From the NCBI RefSeq assembly GCF_027213715.1, contig NZ_JAPWGM010000001.1, positions 806,001 through 870,000 of the forward strand: a stretch of DNA of 64,000 nt. Direction: 5' to 3'. The notes below the pieces were generated by a model that saw only the letters and a list, made by a program, of their open reading frames with translations, was not told where the DNA came from and ran no database searches. The position numbers and the translations under genes are program-made. This stretch comes from Pedobacter punctiformis. GTDB taxonomy: Bacteria > Bacteroidota > Bacteroidia > Sphingobacteriales > Sphingobacteriaceae. Positions 27,308-37,204 of this stretch are shown one piece after another. The stretch's first letter is position 1. Every line of letters starts with the position of its first letter.

Positions 27308-27792
27308 ATACAATAGAACAACAGCTTTGGGATTATATTGATGGAAACCTCAATGACGACCAAATCAAAAACATCCGAAAAAAAATTGAATCCGATCATT
27401 CAGTTCAACTGCAATATGAAGAATTGCTGAAGCTTAATGCTGCTTTTTCTGAAATGGAGCTTGATGAACCGTCTATGTCTTTTACCCGTAATGTGATGGA
27501 AGATGTTGCAATTCTTCCGGCTCCGGTAGCGTTGAAAACGAAGGTTGATCAAAGAATTATTTATAGCATTGCGGGGTTTTTCGGTCTGGCCCTTGTTGTA
27601 GTGTTTGGTTATATTTTATACAATTCTACCTTTAGCTTTAAGGAAATAGATTTTAACTTTAAGATTGATTTAAAGTTTAATCAGTTTTTAGATTCAACCG
27701 GAATTTATATCTTTTTATTTGCAGATTTAATTATTGGATTGGTTTTTCTGGATTATATTATAAGGAAAAAAACTGCAGATAAAGCCAGTTAA
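27304..27792 (+). CDS. Probable membrane anti-sigma factor
   Basis: 162 residues. A cytoplasmic N-terminal part (about 1-90) begins MNTIEQQLWDYIDGNLNDDQ, resembling an anti-sigma domain. There are two membrane helices (about 93-113 and 133-152) with a short loop between. Position directly after, and overlapping, an ECF sigma gene supports the anti-sigma assignment. It lacks a zinc-binding HxxxCxxC motif, so it is not a ZAS-type anti-sigma factor. The signal is unknown. Confidence 0.75.
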   Translation: MNTIEQQLWDYIDGNLNDDQIKNIRKKIESDHSVQLQYEELLKLNAAFSEMELDEPSMSFTRNVMEDVAILPAPVALKTKVDQRIIYSIAGFFGLALVVVFGYILYNSTFSFKEIDFNFKIDLKFNQFLDSTGIYIFLFADLIIGLVFLDYIIRKKTADKAS

Positions 27793-27822
27793 ATAAATAA
27801 AAAACCTTTTTGTTATCAAAAA

Positions 27823-27854
27823 AAAGGGCTGCTTTCTTGCGATAGCAGCCCTTT
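27823..27854. terminator. Bidirectional intrinsic terminator
   Basis: An 11-bp perfect stem (AAAGGGCTGCT at 27823-27833, AGCAGCCCTTT at 27844-27854) with a 10-base loop, T-rich on both outgoing strands. It lies between the anti-sigma gene and the convergent cold-shock gene and can serve both. Confidence 0.9.
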
Positions 27855-27874
27855 CTTGTAAATATGATAATAAA

Positions 27875-28066
27875 TTAAATTACTTTCACATTAACGGCGT
27901 TTAAGCCTTTTTTACCGTTAGCAACTTCGTACTGTACTTTGTCGTTTTCACGGATTTCGTCGATAAGACCTGTTGAATGAACAAAAATTTCGCTATCGCC
28001 ATTCGCAGGGATAATAAAGCCAAAACCTTTAGTTACATTGAAGAATTTTACTGTGCCTTCTTGCAT
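27875..28066 (-). CDS. Cold-shock domain protein (CspA family)
   Basis: A 63-residue single cold-shock domain, an RNA/DNA chaperone. The RNA-binding motifs are KGFGFIIP (RNP1-like) and EIFVHSTG (RNP2-like), and it starts MQEGTVKFFNVTKGFGF. It has a good promoter and a bidirectional terminator, so it is a one-gene unit. Confidence 0.96.
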   Translation of the reverse strand: MQEGTVKFFNVTKGFGFIIPANGDSEIFVHSTGLIDEIRENDKVQYEVANGKKGLNAVNVKVI

Positions 28067-28092
28067 TGTATTAAATATTAAAAATTAAGTGT

Positions 28093-28122
28093 GCAAGGTA
28101 AGTTTTATATTTTAAAATCAAA
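28093..28122 (-). promoter_or_regulatory. Promoter of the cold-shock gene
   Basis: On the minus strand TTTG (28119-28122), an 18-base spacer and TACCTTGC (28093-28100), one base off the TAnnTTTG consensus. The leader would be about 20 bases, short for a cold-shock mRNA. Confidence 0.55.
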
Positions 28123-28174
28123 ATATTTTTTAACATTATTTTAACGTTAATACTTTGTAAACAGCGGGTTACTG

Positions 28175-29095
28175 TTACTTTTTAATTGCTTTACCTACAA
28201 TGTTTAACGTAATTTCGCTGTTGTGTGCTATGCCCAATGTGGTTCCAGGTATAACCGTAAAAAGGTTCCTTAAATAAATATCTGCCACACCCTGAATGAT
28301 CTTTTTTCTGGGCGCCATATCCTCCGGCAATACACCATATACATTCTGCACTCTTATTGTTCCTTTTGCATCAACAACGGCTGAGCATTGATAGGCAAAA
28401 TCTTTATAAGCCCTGTTGATTACAATTTTATATTGCGGATACATATAATCGTAAGCTTCGGTACGTTTTAACAATTTATCTACAGTACTTAGTTTCTCCG
28501 CAGTAACGATTTTACTATTAGGTATAAACTGAACAGGGCTAGTTGCGGCGAATGCACTATCGCTATTTAAATTAACTTCCGCAGCACGCTTTTGGATAAA
28601 TAAAGTATCGGCCTTCGTTGTTTGTTGTAGTTTTTCTGCAAGTACTTTTAGCTTATCTTTAATGTAACGCTGCGCATAAAAGGTCATGTTCACATCCGAC
28701 CTTATATCGGCCGCAATTACTTTGCCATCTACCTGCACACGCTGAAAAACTAAACTATCCTTACTAATGTGTTTTACCTTAAAAAACTCTTCAGCAAAAT
28801 TGTAAACATTACCATGATCGTATTGCAGATAAAACTTTTGCATAATTTGTTTCTGCGGGCTCCAGGCCATCATCGTATCCTCAGCAGCGACCTCAATAAT
28901 CCAGGATGGTTTTTGCATAAAGCCATCCTTATTAAAAGAAAGACCATCGCTAAAACGGCGCTTTACCTCTTCATATCTGATTCCTTTAACGGGTGCAAAA
29001 GTAAAGTCTCTTAAAGTAGCATCGGTAGACTTTGTTTTATTATTGCAAGCCAGCAAGCTAAACAATGCTAAACACAGACACAAATTTCTTATCAT
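28175..29095 (-). CDS. Predicted lipoprotein, function unknown
   Basis: 306 residues beginning with a lipoprotein signal (MIRNLCLCLALFSLLAC, Cys17). The body is mixed alpha/beta. The last 90 residues (from about YPQYKIVINRAYKDF through EITLNIVG) include a beta-strand pattern that recalls a small sensor or TonB-C-like fold, with VVDAKGTIRVQNVYG. No catalytic motif was recognised. It is probably exported and attached to the outer membrane, and possibly Bacteroidota-specific. Confidence 0.7.
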   Translation of the reverse strand: MIRNLCLCLALFSLLACNNKTKSTDATLRDFTFAPVKGIRYEEVKRRFSDGLSFNKDGFMQKPSWIIEVAAEDTMMAWSPQKQIMQKFYLQYDHGNVYNFAEEFFKVKHISKDSLVFQRVQVDGKVIAADIRSDVNMTFYAQRYIKDKLKVLAEKLQQTTKADTLFIQKRAAEVNLNSDSAFAATSPVQFIPNSKIVTAEKLSTVDKLLKRTEAYDYMYPQYKIVINRAYKDFAYQCSAVVDAKGTIRVQNVYGVLPEDMAPRKKIIQGVADIYLRNLFTVIPGTTLGIAHNSEITLNIVGKAIKK

Positions 29096-29135
29096 ACAGG
29101 TATAACGTCGTAAATTAAATTTTGCGCTAAAATAA

Positions 29136-29993
29136 TTATTTCTTCTTAACCAGTATTACATTGGCTACTTTCCTTTCGCCTTCATGATCCCAATTTTTAT
29201 TATCCGTGGGATAGTTAATAACACCTGCGTTATTTATCCATAAAGTTGTAGAACCTCCACCATCAAAATTTATAGCACTTGTACAGCCCAGCCAACGCAT
29301 TAATTTGGTCAGTTCAAATAAACTCATACCTGCCGAATTTTCATTCCGGCCATCAACAGTTAACAAAATGATTCTTCCGTTTGGCTTTACACCTACACAG
29401 GTTCTGGGGTGACGAAGCCTGTTAAACGCAGTGGTATCTAAATCTTCTTTTATTCCGTTTAAAAAAAGTAAGGGACCATTAAGCAATACATTTTGTTCGG
29501 TTAATTTATTCTCCCAATCTGTGGTTACATCCCACTTCTTTATTGCAAGTTTACCGCTTTCAATAACTACTGCAGCTTGCTGATGTCTTGCCCGGTTTCC
29601 ACTTTTTTCCAGTCGGTTTTGATTTATAATTTTTCCGTTCAGCTTTACAAAATCAACTGAACCTCCATTTTTTACATCAAAGAAATTTCCGTTTATGGCT
29701 ACAATTGCAGAATCTCTTTTCCCAAAATTACTGGTAGTTATCAATTCTTTTTCTTCGGCATCAAGTGCGAAAACCGCCTTCCTCCCGGTATTTTTTACCT
29801 CTACAAAAGAGATATTTTCATTTGCTCCGAATAGGTTTTTATCCTTGAAATGATGGTTAAATAATAAAACCTTTCTGGCTATTCTTGTTTTTTGCCACTT
29901 CGTTTTCTGCACCAGTATAGAATCCTGGTTTTGGGCAAAACCTGTTAAGCTAAGCGCAAGTAATACAGTAAAAAATGAAATTTGTTTAAGCAT
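29136..29993 (-). CDS. Phosphodiester glycosidase family protein (NAGPA-like)
   Basis: A 285-residue exported protein. After a signal peptide (MLKQISFFTVLLALSLTGFAQ) comes a domain of the phosphodiester glycosidase / NAGPA family: DSAIVAINGNFFDVKNGGSVD, GPLLFLNG, HPRTCVGVKPNGRIILLTVDG and NFDGGGSTTLWI (each a family block). Family members cleave GlcNAc-1-phosphodiester links, as in exopolysaccharide or wall-polymer turnover. The in-frame ATG at 30011 adds only MLNRHS; 29993 gives a standard signal peptide. Confidence 0.85.
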   Translation of the reverse strand: MLKQISFFTVLLALSLTGFAQNQDSILVQKTKWQKTRIARKVLLFNHHFKDKNLFGANENISFVEVKNTGRKAVFALDAEEKELITTSNFGKRDSAIVAINGNFFDVKNGGSVDFVKLNGKIINQNRLEKSGNRARHQQAAVVIESGKLAIKKWDVTTDWENKLTEQNVLLNGPLLFLNGIKEDLDTTAFNRLRHPRTCVGVKPNGRIILLTVDGRNENSAGMSLFELTKLMRWLGCTSAINFDGGGSTTLWINNAGVINYPTDNKNWDHEGERKVANVILVKKK

Positions 29994-30020
29994 GGAATGT
30001 CTGTTTAACATAAAGGTAAA

Positions 30021-30054
30021 AAAACGGAGCAGCCAATTAAGACTGCTCCGTTTT
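30021..30054 (-). terminator. Intrinsic terminator of the zinc metalloprotease gene
   Basis: A 12-bp perfect stem (AAAACGGAGCAG at 30021-30032, CTGCTCCGTTTT at 30043-30054) with a 10-base loop, T-rich on the minus strand after the hairpin. It lies 22 bases past the stop of the protease gene. Confidence 0.9.
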
Positions 30055-30076
30055 ATAATCTTGAATCACAAAGAAT

Positions 30077-32593
30077 TTACTTTTTAGGATCTAAGATGTC
30101 TTTAATTCTAACACTCAAATCATCGTAATGCGCTTTGGTTATTGCATCACCTGCAGCCGATCTGGCTTTAATTGTTGTCAATAAAGTTTTAAGCTCAGCC
30201 CTAACTAAAGGTCTGATATCTGATAAACTTACATTAATAGGAGTTAAACCATAATTTGCCGCTGCCTCAACCGGAAAACCTGGCGGAAGATCAGCATTAT
30301 CGGTCATTAAATAACCCAACCGATCTACATAAGCCCGTTGTAAATTACGTTTAAAAGCATCGGCTCTGCCGGCTGCAAAAACGGATGTATTTAGATCGGC
30401 AAATAAATCTGGTAATGTATAAGCTTTAGCTGTTCCATTTTTGGTCTCGTTGTCTAATAAACGGGCAATTCGTGGTGCAGATAAAAGATTTACCAGCGTG
30501 TTTGCCTGAACCGATTTAATGCGGTTTAACAATGTACCGTTATCAAATTTGCTTAACTGATCGTTATTAATTAACCAAAGCGGCGTAGTAAATAACTGTT
30601 GACCAAAAAAGGTAACGGCTTCTTTTTGTTTGGCTTTCGGTAAATATGCATAAACCGGGCCTGCCTGGTCATAAGTTTTAAAGTTTTCACTCATTCCACC
30701 TACATTGGTTAGTACATGCCCCATATAACGGTTATACTGACCAACAATTTCCGTATATATCTCTTTTAAATCACTGTAATCTTTCCCTTTTTGAAAAGTC
30801 CATTTCTCCACGTTAGGAAGAATACGCTTTAAATTTTCAATACCATACGTACTGGCTTTCATGGCATTATCACCCAAGTCTTCACTCTGTAAACGTGGAT
30901 CTAAAGATGTACCCTGGCGGCCATAGAAATAAAGTGGATTGCCTGCATTTTTAAGTACCCATTGATTTAAAACTTCTCTTTCCTGTTCAGCAGTTTTATC
31001 TCCGGGAATCCAGGAATAGCCCCATTTAATTGCCCATTTATCGTATTCGCCAATTTGAGGATATAATTTAGTTACGCCATCACCAGGCTGCGCAATGTAG
31101 TTAAAACGGGCATAATCCATAATTGATGGTGCGGTACCATGTTTATCGGTAAATGCTTTTGAACGTAAAGAATCAACCGGGTAAGCATAGCTTGAGCCAA
31201 AGTTGTGCGGTAAGCCTAATGTATGACCGATTTCATGTGAAGAAACAAAGCGGATTAATTCACCCATTTGTGTATCACTAAACTTTGCTTTGCGTACCTC
31301 AGGATTAATTGCTGCGGTTTGTACAAAGTACCAGTTGCGCAATAAGTTCATTACGTTGTGGTACCAGCCAATATGAGTTTCCAAAATTTGTCCGGTGCGT
31401 GGGTCGCTAACATGCGGTCCGTAAGCATTTGCAATATCTGACGCAAAATAGCGAACAACAGAATATCTTGAATCCTCTACACTAAATTCAGGATCTTGCT
31501 GTGGTGTAGGCGCTTCTTTACCGATGATTGCATTTTTAAATCCTGCTGCTTCAAAAGCAACCTGCCAGTCATTAATGCCCTGAATTAGGTATGGCACCCA
31601 TTTTTTTGGGGTTGCCGGGTCAATATAAATTATAATTGGCTTTACCGGCTCTACCAGTTCGCCACGCTTATAAGCATTGGTATCTTTTGGAACTAAATTC
31701 CACCTGTGAATATATGCAGTACGTTCTGCTTTTTGTGCATCGGTTCCGTAATCAATTTGCGACTGACCAAAGTATCCTACACGGCTATCCATGATTCTGG
31801 CTTTTACAGGAACTCTTGGCAATAAAAGCATAGAGGTATTAAACTCAAAAGTAACGGCACCATTGCTGTTATCCGTTGGAGATTCTGCTGCACGATAAGT
31901 TTTTGCAGTTTTAACCTCTACATTAATCGGAAATGTTTTTACCGTATCAATATAAGAACGACCTGCATCGTATGTGGTAATTTTATAGGCCTTACGGATT
32001 GCATCAGTTGCACCAATAGCCATAATGTCTCCATTATAAAAATCCGTCACATCAATTACCACACCTGTAGTATCTTTATTATACGATTTAATTTCGAAAT
32101 TTGCCAAAATTTGGGCCAGGTTTGAGTTTTGTACAGATTCATACATATCGCTGTTTGCATCTGCTTTTGTAGCATAACTCGGTATGCGAATATATACTTG
32201 TTTACCTCTGCGTTCCCATTTCCAAACTTGTTCATTTAATTGCTCACCCCCATATTGCTGATTGCCCACTTTAACTCCAACCGGCGATTTAGCCAGGCGT
32301 GTTACCACAAGCATTTCGCGGTTTAATAAGGAGTCAGGAATCTCAAAATACCATTTGTCATCAACCTTATGTGTTTTAAATAACCCATTGGTTGTTCTGG
32401 CTTTAGCCGTTATAATTTCTGAGTAAGGTTTTATTCCTTCTTTTTTAGCCGCAGGAGCAGCTGATGCCGGAGCCGCAGCTGGTGTTTTACCTGACTGGGT
32501 TTTTGATTTTTTTTGAGCGTTTGCCACATTGGAACCGACCATACCAAAAGCGACAATACCTGCTACCGCAAGTACTTTAATCTTTTTATTCAT
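30077..32593 (-). CDS. Exported zinc-dependent metalloprotease (DUF5117/DUF5118 type)
   Basis: An 838-residue exported protease. A signal peptide (about 1-26) is followed by an Ala/Pro-rich linker. DUF5118 and DUF5117-like segments fill the N-terminal half (motifs GLFKTHKVDDKWYFEIPDSL in part, and EQVWKWERRGKQVYIRIPSY). The zinc motif HEIGH is at residues 453-457 (SSHEIGHTLGLPHNFG, the extended metzincin-like HExxHxxGxxH). A C-terminal region of unknown function completes it. Such proteins are common in Bacteroidota as periplasmic or secreted peptidases. Substrate unknown; no T9SS C-terminal domain was recognised. Confidence 0.93.
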   Translation of the reverse strand: MNKKIKVLAVAGIVAFGMVGSNVANAQKKSKTQSGKTPAAAPASAAPAAKKEGIKPYSEIITAKARTTNGLFKTHKVDDKWYFEIPDSLLNREMLVVTRLAKSPVGVKVGNQQYGGEQLNEQVWKWERRGKQVYIRIPSYATKADANSDMYESVQNSNLAQILANFEIKSYNKDTTGVVIDVTDFYNGDIMAIGATDAIRKAYKITTYDAGRSYIDTVKTFPINVEVKTAKTYRAAESPTDNSNGAVTFEFNTSMLLLPRVPVKARIMDSRVGYFGQSQIDYGTDAQKAERTAYIHRWNLVPKDTNAYKRGELVEPVKPIIIYIDPATPKKWVPYLIQGINDWQVAFEAAGFKNAIIGKEAPTPQQDPEFSVEDSRYSVVRYFASDIANAYGPHVSDPRTGQILETHIGWYHNVMNLLRNWYFVQTAAINPEVRKAKFSDTQMGELIRFVSSHEIGHTLGLPHNFGSSYAYPVDSLRSKAFTDKHGTAPSIMDYARFNYIAQPGDGVTKLYPQIGEYDKWAIKWGYSWIPGDKTAEQEREVLNQWVLKNAGNPLYFYGRQGTSLDPRLQSEDLGDNAMKASTYGIENLKRILPNVEKWTFQKGKDYSDLKEIYTEIVGQYNRYMGHVLTNVGGMSENFKTYDQAGPVYAYLPKAKQKEAVTFFGQQLFTTPLWLINNDQLSKFDNGTLLNRIKSVQANTLVNLLSAPRIARLLDNETKNGTAKAYTLPDLFADLNTSVFAAGRADAFKRNLQRAYVDRLGYLMTDNADLPPGFPVEAAANYGLTPINVSLSDIRPLVRAELKTLLTTIKARSAAGDAITKAHYDDLSVRIKDILDPKK

Positions 32594-32691
32594 ATATGCT
32601 TAAAATGGTTTATTTTGCTTGATAATAAGAGCCTAAAGGTAAATGCTTGTTACAGGGATTTTTTTTTGTAACTAGAAAATTACCACGAGGC

Positions 32692-33939
32692 TTATATTCG
32701 TTGTTCAAGCTTAACCACTTTAAAGAATATTTTATTATCACGATAAATCTCCAGTATAATATTACGTTCTGATTTTGACTTAAAAAGATTAGTCAGATCA
32801 TTTAAGGTATAAACATCAACAGGGCTGAAATTCACACTTAAAATCTCATCATCCTGACATAATCCCGCCTTTTCGGCAGGCGAGTCTTCGTCAATTTCTC
32901 CAATAATAACCTTTTTATATTTATTCTGATCAAGATAGATTACCATCCCAACCATATCGTGTTCAAATGGTTGTTTGCTATAGCTATTAGGCTTAATGCA
33001 GATAAAATTTTCACGGTAGTTGAATTGAATATCAAACTTACGCAACACATCTGCCCCAATATTACCATTACGGCTGGTTAAATCTATTTTTTCAGAAATA
33101 GATTTAAAATCCGGAAAACCCGCCACAACATTCTTAAATGTATATTTTCCAATATAGAGTTCTTTTATTCGGCCGATATAACCTTTAATCTGGCCGCTAA
33201 GCGTCATCCCTAAATTGGCTTTAATTTTAACATCCGGTTTTGGAAATTCGCCGCCGTTTAACATTTCCATGGATAAAGCATGACTGGCTCCTGTATCCAT
33301 TAAAAACTTAGTCTTCACCCGTCCTTCGGGTAAACCCACCTCAGCAGTAACATAGGGTTTCAGGTTTTCTATTTCAATCGGAATCTTCGTTCCTCGGTAT
33401 TTAATCTTCGCATCAGGATCGTAAAAAATAATTCTATTCTCACTATAACGAACATCAACCACGAAGCTGTTAAAAAAGCTGAAACCAATAATGCCGTATA
33501 TTTTTAACCCTAAATGACCCGATAAATTAAAAAGATCCTCTTTTAAAATGGCTGTTGGAATTCTTGAAATTGTAGCTGCGCCAATTTTAACACTGATGCT
33601 TTGAGACACAAATGCTTCAACGGTTTCTAAACCCAAACCAGAAACTTTTATTTTACGTAATGCATTAAAATTTAAAGAGTCGATGATTGATGGATCAGTA
33701 ATAATCATCGGACCTACACCGGTATCTAAAACAAAATTATAAGGGCCTTTTCCATTAACAAATAAAGGAATGATAATCAGATTTTTAATACTTTTAAAGC
33801 TCAGCGATTCCCTTGTTCGTTTATTCGGGAAACTAAATTCCTGCCCATAAGTATGGCTAAAAAAAAGTAAAAATAAGCTGGCGCAAAGTGTTAATTTACG
33901 AAGGGTAAATGGGAGGATCAGCTTATATTTGGTTAACAT
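32692..33939 (-). CDS. Retropepsin-like aspartyl protease with PDZ domain
   Basis: 415 residues. A signal peptide (about 1-32) precedes two aspartyl-protease repeats, each with a DTG active-site motif (FVLDTGVGPMIITD near residue 70 and FLMDTGASHALS near 215), giving a complete two-aspartate site in one chain. A C-terminal PDZ domain (about 320-410) has EIDEDSPAEKAGLCQDDEIL. It is predicted to be exported. The arrangement is seen in other Bacteroidota proteins but substrates are unknown. Confidence 0.88.
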   Translation of the reverse strand: MLTKYKLILPFTLRKLTLCASLFLLFFSHTYGQEFSFPNKRTRESLSFKSIKNLIIIPLFVNGKGPYNFVLDTGVGPMIITDPSIIDSLNFNALRKIKVSGLGLETVEAFVSQSISVKIGAATISRIPTAILKEDLFNLSGHLGLKIYGIIGFSFFNSFVVDVRYSENRIIFYDPDAKIKYRGTKIPIEIENLKPYVTAEVGLPEGRVKTKFLMDTGASHALSMEMLNGGEFPKPDVKIKANLGMTLSGQIKGYIGRIKELYIGKYTFKNVVAGFPDFKSISEKIDLTSRNGNIGADVLRKFDIQFNYRENFICIKPNSYSKQPFEHDMVGMVIYLDQNKYKKVIIGEIDEDSPAEKAGLCQDDEILSVNFSPVDVYTLNDLTNLFKSKSERNIILEIYRDNKIFFKVVKLEQRI

Positions 33940-33989
33940 TAAATTAAATTTAATAATTTAGTTTGTAATATCACGTACATCAACGAAAC

Positions 33990-35318
33990 ATGATTCAAGC
34001 CATCCGTTCAAAATTTTTACAAACTGCGCCATTATTAATAATTGCCCTGCTTTGGAGCTGCTCTGCAGATAAAATCATTTCCCATAAAGTAGCCCGTCAA
34101 TTCAAAAATTCTGAAGTAATTAAGCAGTACAATGTGGGCTTTGCTCTATATAATATTGGTCATAAAAAAATGCTTTTTCAAAAAGATGCTGACAAATATT
34201 TTACACCGGCATCCAATACTAAATTATACACGTTTTATGCAAGCTTAAAGATGCTCCCCGGGTCCATTCCTGCCTTAAAATATATTGAACAGGGTGATTC
34301 TTTAATCTTTTGGGGAACAGGCGACCCCTCATTTTTGCAAACTGAATTAAAAGATAAAACCGTTTATAATTTCCTTTCCGGCTCTAATAAAAGTTTATTT
34401 TTTGCTCCAGGCAGATATTCCGGTAATTTTTTTGGCAGTGGCTGGTCTTGGGATGATTATAACGACTACTATCAGGCAGAAATTAACGAATTGCCTATTT
34501 TTGATAACACTGTTTGGGTAAAGGCAACTGGCAACGGACGGTTTTCTGTCTCTCCTAAAAATTTCTGGAGTTGTTTTACTGCAGACAGCACCAAAACAAG
34601 CGATGACTTTTTTGTGAAAAGAAAGTACAATACCAATGAATTTGTCTATAATTCGGCAACCCCAAAAGCAAATTATAATCAACAGATCCCATTTAAAGTG
34701 AGTACTGCAACCACGCTAAGTTTACTTGCCGATACGCTGCATAAAACGGTTGGCCTCATTAATTTGAAAATACCAAAGAATGTTAAAACCATTTATAGTG
34801 CCAACCGGGATTCAGTGTTAAGGCATATGCTTCAACCTAGTGATAATTTTATTGCTGAACAGTTGTTGCTTCTTTGTTCGGATCAAATTAGCGATACTTT
34901 AAGTACTGAAAAAGCAATTGACTATGTACTTAAAAACTACCTTTCTTCACTTCCGGATAAACCGAGATGGGTAGACGGTTCAGGACTATCGAGAATGAAT
35001 TTATTTACGCCAAGAGATATGGTTAAACTTTTGGATCTAATTTACGAAGAGATTAAAGACGAGAAAAAGCTATTTTCTATGCTGGCTGCTGGTGGGCAAA
35101 GCGGAACACTGAAATATGCTTATCCCAAAACAAATAATCCTTTTGTATTTGCAAAAACGGGATCGTTAACGGGTATTCACAATCAAAGTGGTTATGTTAT
35201 TACTAAAAAAGGGAATACTTATATTTATTCTTTTATGAACAACAACTTTGTACTGCCTACTGCTGATGTTAAGAAAGAAATGGTTAGAATAGTCACTTAT
35301 ATTCACGATAATTTTTAA
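33990..35318 (+). CDS. dacB: D-alanyl-D-alanine carboxypeptidase / endopeptidase (PBP4, S13)
   Basis: A periplasmic low-molecular-mass penicillin-binding protein that trims or cleaves peptidoglycan cross-links. 442 residues with the three active-site motifs: SxxK as ASNTKLYTFYASL, SxN as PSDNFIAEQLL, and KTG as FAKTGSLTG. An N-terminal lipoprotein-like signal (IIALLWSCS, Cys near residue 24) suggests membrane anchoring. The domain between SxxK and SxN is shorter than in E. coli PBP4. It is the first gene of a plus-strand run with esterase, GH18 and PLP-enzyme genes. Confidence 0.92.
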   Translation: MIQAIRSKFLQTAPLLIIALLWSCSADKIISHKVARQFKNSEVIKQYNVGFALYNIGHKKMLFQKDADKYFTPASNTKLYTFYASLKMLPGSIPALKYIEQGDSLIFWGTGDPSFLQTELKDKTVYNFLSGSNKSLFFAPGRYSGNFFGSGWSWDDYNDYYQAEINELPIFDNTVWVKATGNGRFSVSPKNFWSCFTADSTKTSDDFFVKRKYNTNEFVYNSATPKANYNQQIPFKVSTATTLSLLADTLHKTVGLINLKIPKNVKTIYSANRDSVLRHMLQPSDNFIAEQLLLLCSDQISDTLSTEKAIDYVLKNYLSSLPDKPRWVDGSGLSRMNLFTPRDMVKLLDLIYEEIKDEKKLFSMLAAGGQSGTLKYAYPKTNNPFVFAKTGSLTGIHNQSGYVITKKGNTYIYSFMNNNFVLPTADVKKEMVRIVTYIHDNF

Positions 35319-35335
35319 GCAGATTAGTCTTAAAT

Positions 35336-36139
35336 ATGAAAGCACTTTTTACGATTGTGATTGCCTTTTTTTGTTTTTCTGCTCTGGCGCAAAAGCAAAT
35401 CATCTTTAATTCTAAAAATTTGCCTCAGGCCGATACAACCTGGGTTTTCGCCCCAAAAAAGTTGAATAAAAAACAGAAAGTGCCCACTGTAATTTTACTG
35501 CATGGATATGGAGGAAATTATAAACAGTGGAATAAGATTATGAATGCCCAAAAATATGCTGATGAATATGGGTATATTTTAATTTGTCCTGATGGTTTAT
35601 TTAAAAGCTGGTACTTAAACAGTCCGGCTAAAACTGACTGGCAATATGAAACTTTCTTTTTTGACGAATTATTGCCAAAAATAAAATCAGATTTTCCAAT
35701 AGACACTACAAACTTATTTATTACCGGATTGAGTATGGGTGGGCATGGTGCCCTGTGGCTTTTCTTAAAACAACCAGATCAGTTTAAAAGTGCTGGCAGC
35801 ACCAGTGGAGGGATCAATCTTCGTGATGCAATTGGTAAATTTGGTGTTCCTGAACTTTTGGGCAATCCGGACAAAGACAGCAACATCTGGTCAGATTATT
35901 CAGTAATAAAAAACATTGACAAACTTAGTGGCAATAAAAAGGAGATCATTTTCGACTGCGGATCTTCCGATTTCTTTTATCAATCCAATAATGCCTTAAA
36001 GCAAAAGTGCGACAGTCTAAAAATTAATGCGACTTACACCTCTCAGCCGGGATCTCATAATGCATCTTATTGGAAGAAATCTATTAAGCAACAGTTCGAA
36101 TTTTTTAAAACACAAGTTTCATCTATACCCAAAAGTTAA
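35336..36139 (+). CDS. Exported alpha/beta-hydrolase esterase (esterase D-like)
   Basis: A 267-residue hydrolase with a signal peptide (about 1-18). The nucleophile elbow is GLSMGGHGAL (Ser near residue 137), the oxyanion region HGYGGNY, and a late His in PGSHNASYW completes the triad, with an Asp in FDCGSSDFF. Similar to esterase D / S-formylglutathione hydrolase-like and feruloyl-esterase-like proteins. A secreted form suggests acyl-ester removal from a polymer; the substrate is unknown. It lies 17 bases after dacB. Confidence 0.87.
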   Translation: MKALFTIVIAFFCFSALAQKQIIFNSKNLPQADTTWVFAPKKLNKKQKVPTVILLHGYGGNYKQWNKIMNAQKYADEYGYILICPDGLFKSWYLNSPAKTDWQYETFFFDELLPKIKSDFPIDTTNLFITGLSMGGHGALWLFLKQPDQFKSAGSTSGGINLRDAIGKFGVPELLGNPDKDSNIWSDYSVIKNIDKLSGNKKEIIFDCGSSDFFYQSNNALKQKCDSLKINATYTSQPGSHNASYWKKSIKQQFEFFKTQVSSIPKS

Positions 36140-36170
36140 TTGTATGTAATCTAATCAAACACCAACTTCT

Positions 36171-37202
36171 ATGAAAAAAATCTATCTTTTATTCAGCATG
36201 TCTACTTTGCTGTTTATCGTTTCCTGTAAAAAAGATGCTGTTTTAGAACCAGACAAACCAACGACTCCAGAAGTTTCCACCACACCTTACGTTCCAGATA
36301 ACAGCTTCAAAATCGTGTCTTACTTTCCAAGTTACCGCGATCCTGAAGGTGTAAATATTTCAAAATATAAAATGCTGACGCATTTGTTTTATGCTTTTCT
36401 TAATCCAAATCCCGACGGATCTTTAGCAACGCTGGAGCAGCCTGCCCGTTTCAATCTGGTGATGCAAAGAGCAAAGGCAAACGGAGTTAAAACAGGCATT
36501 TCAGTTTCGGGCACCAAAAGCATTTTCGTAACCATGGCCAGTGCGGCTACTTCAAGAAATCTTTTCGTTAAGAATGTACTTGCTTTTGCCAAAACGAACA
36601 ATTTGGATGGTGTAGATATGGATTGGGAATACCCGAGCACAAGTGACGGATCTGCCGACAACTATGTTTTGCTAATGAAAGAATTATCAGATTCGCTGCA
36701 TAAATATCATAAATTTTTAAGTGCTGCGATTACACCGGGTGTTTATGCAGGCAGCATTAGGGACGGTTTAAAAAATGAGGTGTTTCCAGCGGTAGATTTC
36801 TTTAATATTATGGTTTATGATGGTGTTGGCTGGGATAAAAATGATCCTGTTCAGCATGCGTCGTATGATATGGCTACATACAGCATGAATTACTGGCTAA
36901 ATACGCGGGGCATGCCTAAAGAAAAAGCCGTTTTAGGAATTCCTGCATATGGTAAAAATGCGGCTAACAGTTCAAAAGCTTATCGTGATTTTGTTGCAAT
37001 AAATGCAAATACAGCTTTGGATTCGGCTTCGATTGCCGGGGTAAAATATTATTTTAATGGAACAACAACAACGAAGAAAAAAGCTAAACTTGCAAAAGAT
37101 GTTGGCAATGGCATTATGTTTTGGGAGTTCTATCACGATGATAACGGAACAAAATCAATCATAAAAGCCGCCAACGATACGCTGGGCAGAAGTTATAACT
37201 AA
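36171..37202 (+). CDS. GH18-family glycosidase (chitinase-like lipoprotein)
   Basis: A 343-residue glycoside hydrolase family 18 protein with a lipoprotein signal (LLFIVSCKKD, Cys near residue 19). The catalytic DxxDxDxE motif is intact in NLDGVDMDWEYPS, with Glu as proton donor; the barrel strand motif FFNIMVYDGVGWD is also typical. GH18 enzymes cut chitin or GlcNAc-containing glycans, including host or peptidoglycan-type chains. It is located between an esterase and a PLP enzyme, near a SusC/SusD locus. Confidence 0.93.
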   Translation: MKKIYLLFSMSTLLFIVSCKKDAVLEPDKPTTPEVSTTPYVPDNSFKIVSYFPSYRDPEGVNISKYKMLTHLFYAFLNPNPDGSLATLEQPARFNLVMQRAKANGVKTGISVSGTKSIFVTMASAATSRNLFVKNVLAFAKTNNLDGVDMDWEYPSTSDGSADNYVLLMKELSDSLHKYHKFLSAAITPGVYAGSIRDGLKNEVFPAVDFFNIMVYDGVGWDKNDPVQHASYDMATYSMNYWLNTRGMPKEKAVLGIPAYGKNAANSSKAYRDFVAINANTALDSASIAGVKYYFNGTTTTKKKAKLAKDVGNGIMFWEFYHDDNGTKSIIKAANDTLGRSYN

Positions 37203-37204
37203 AA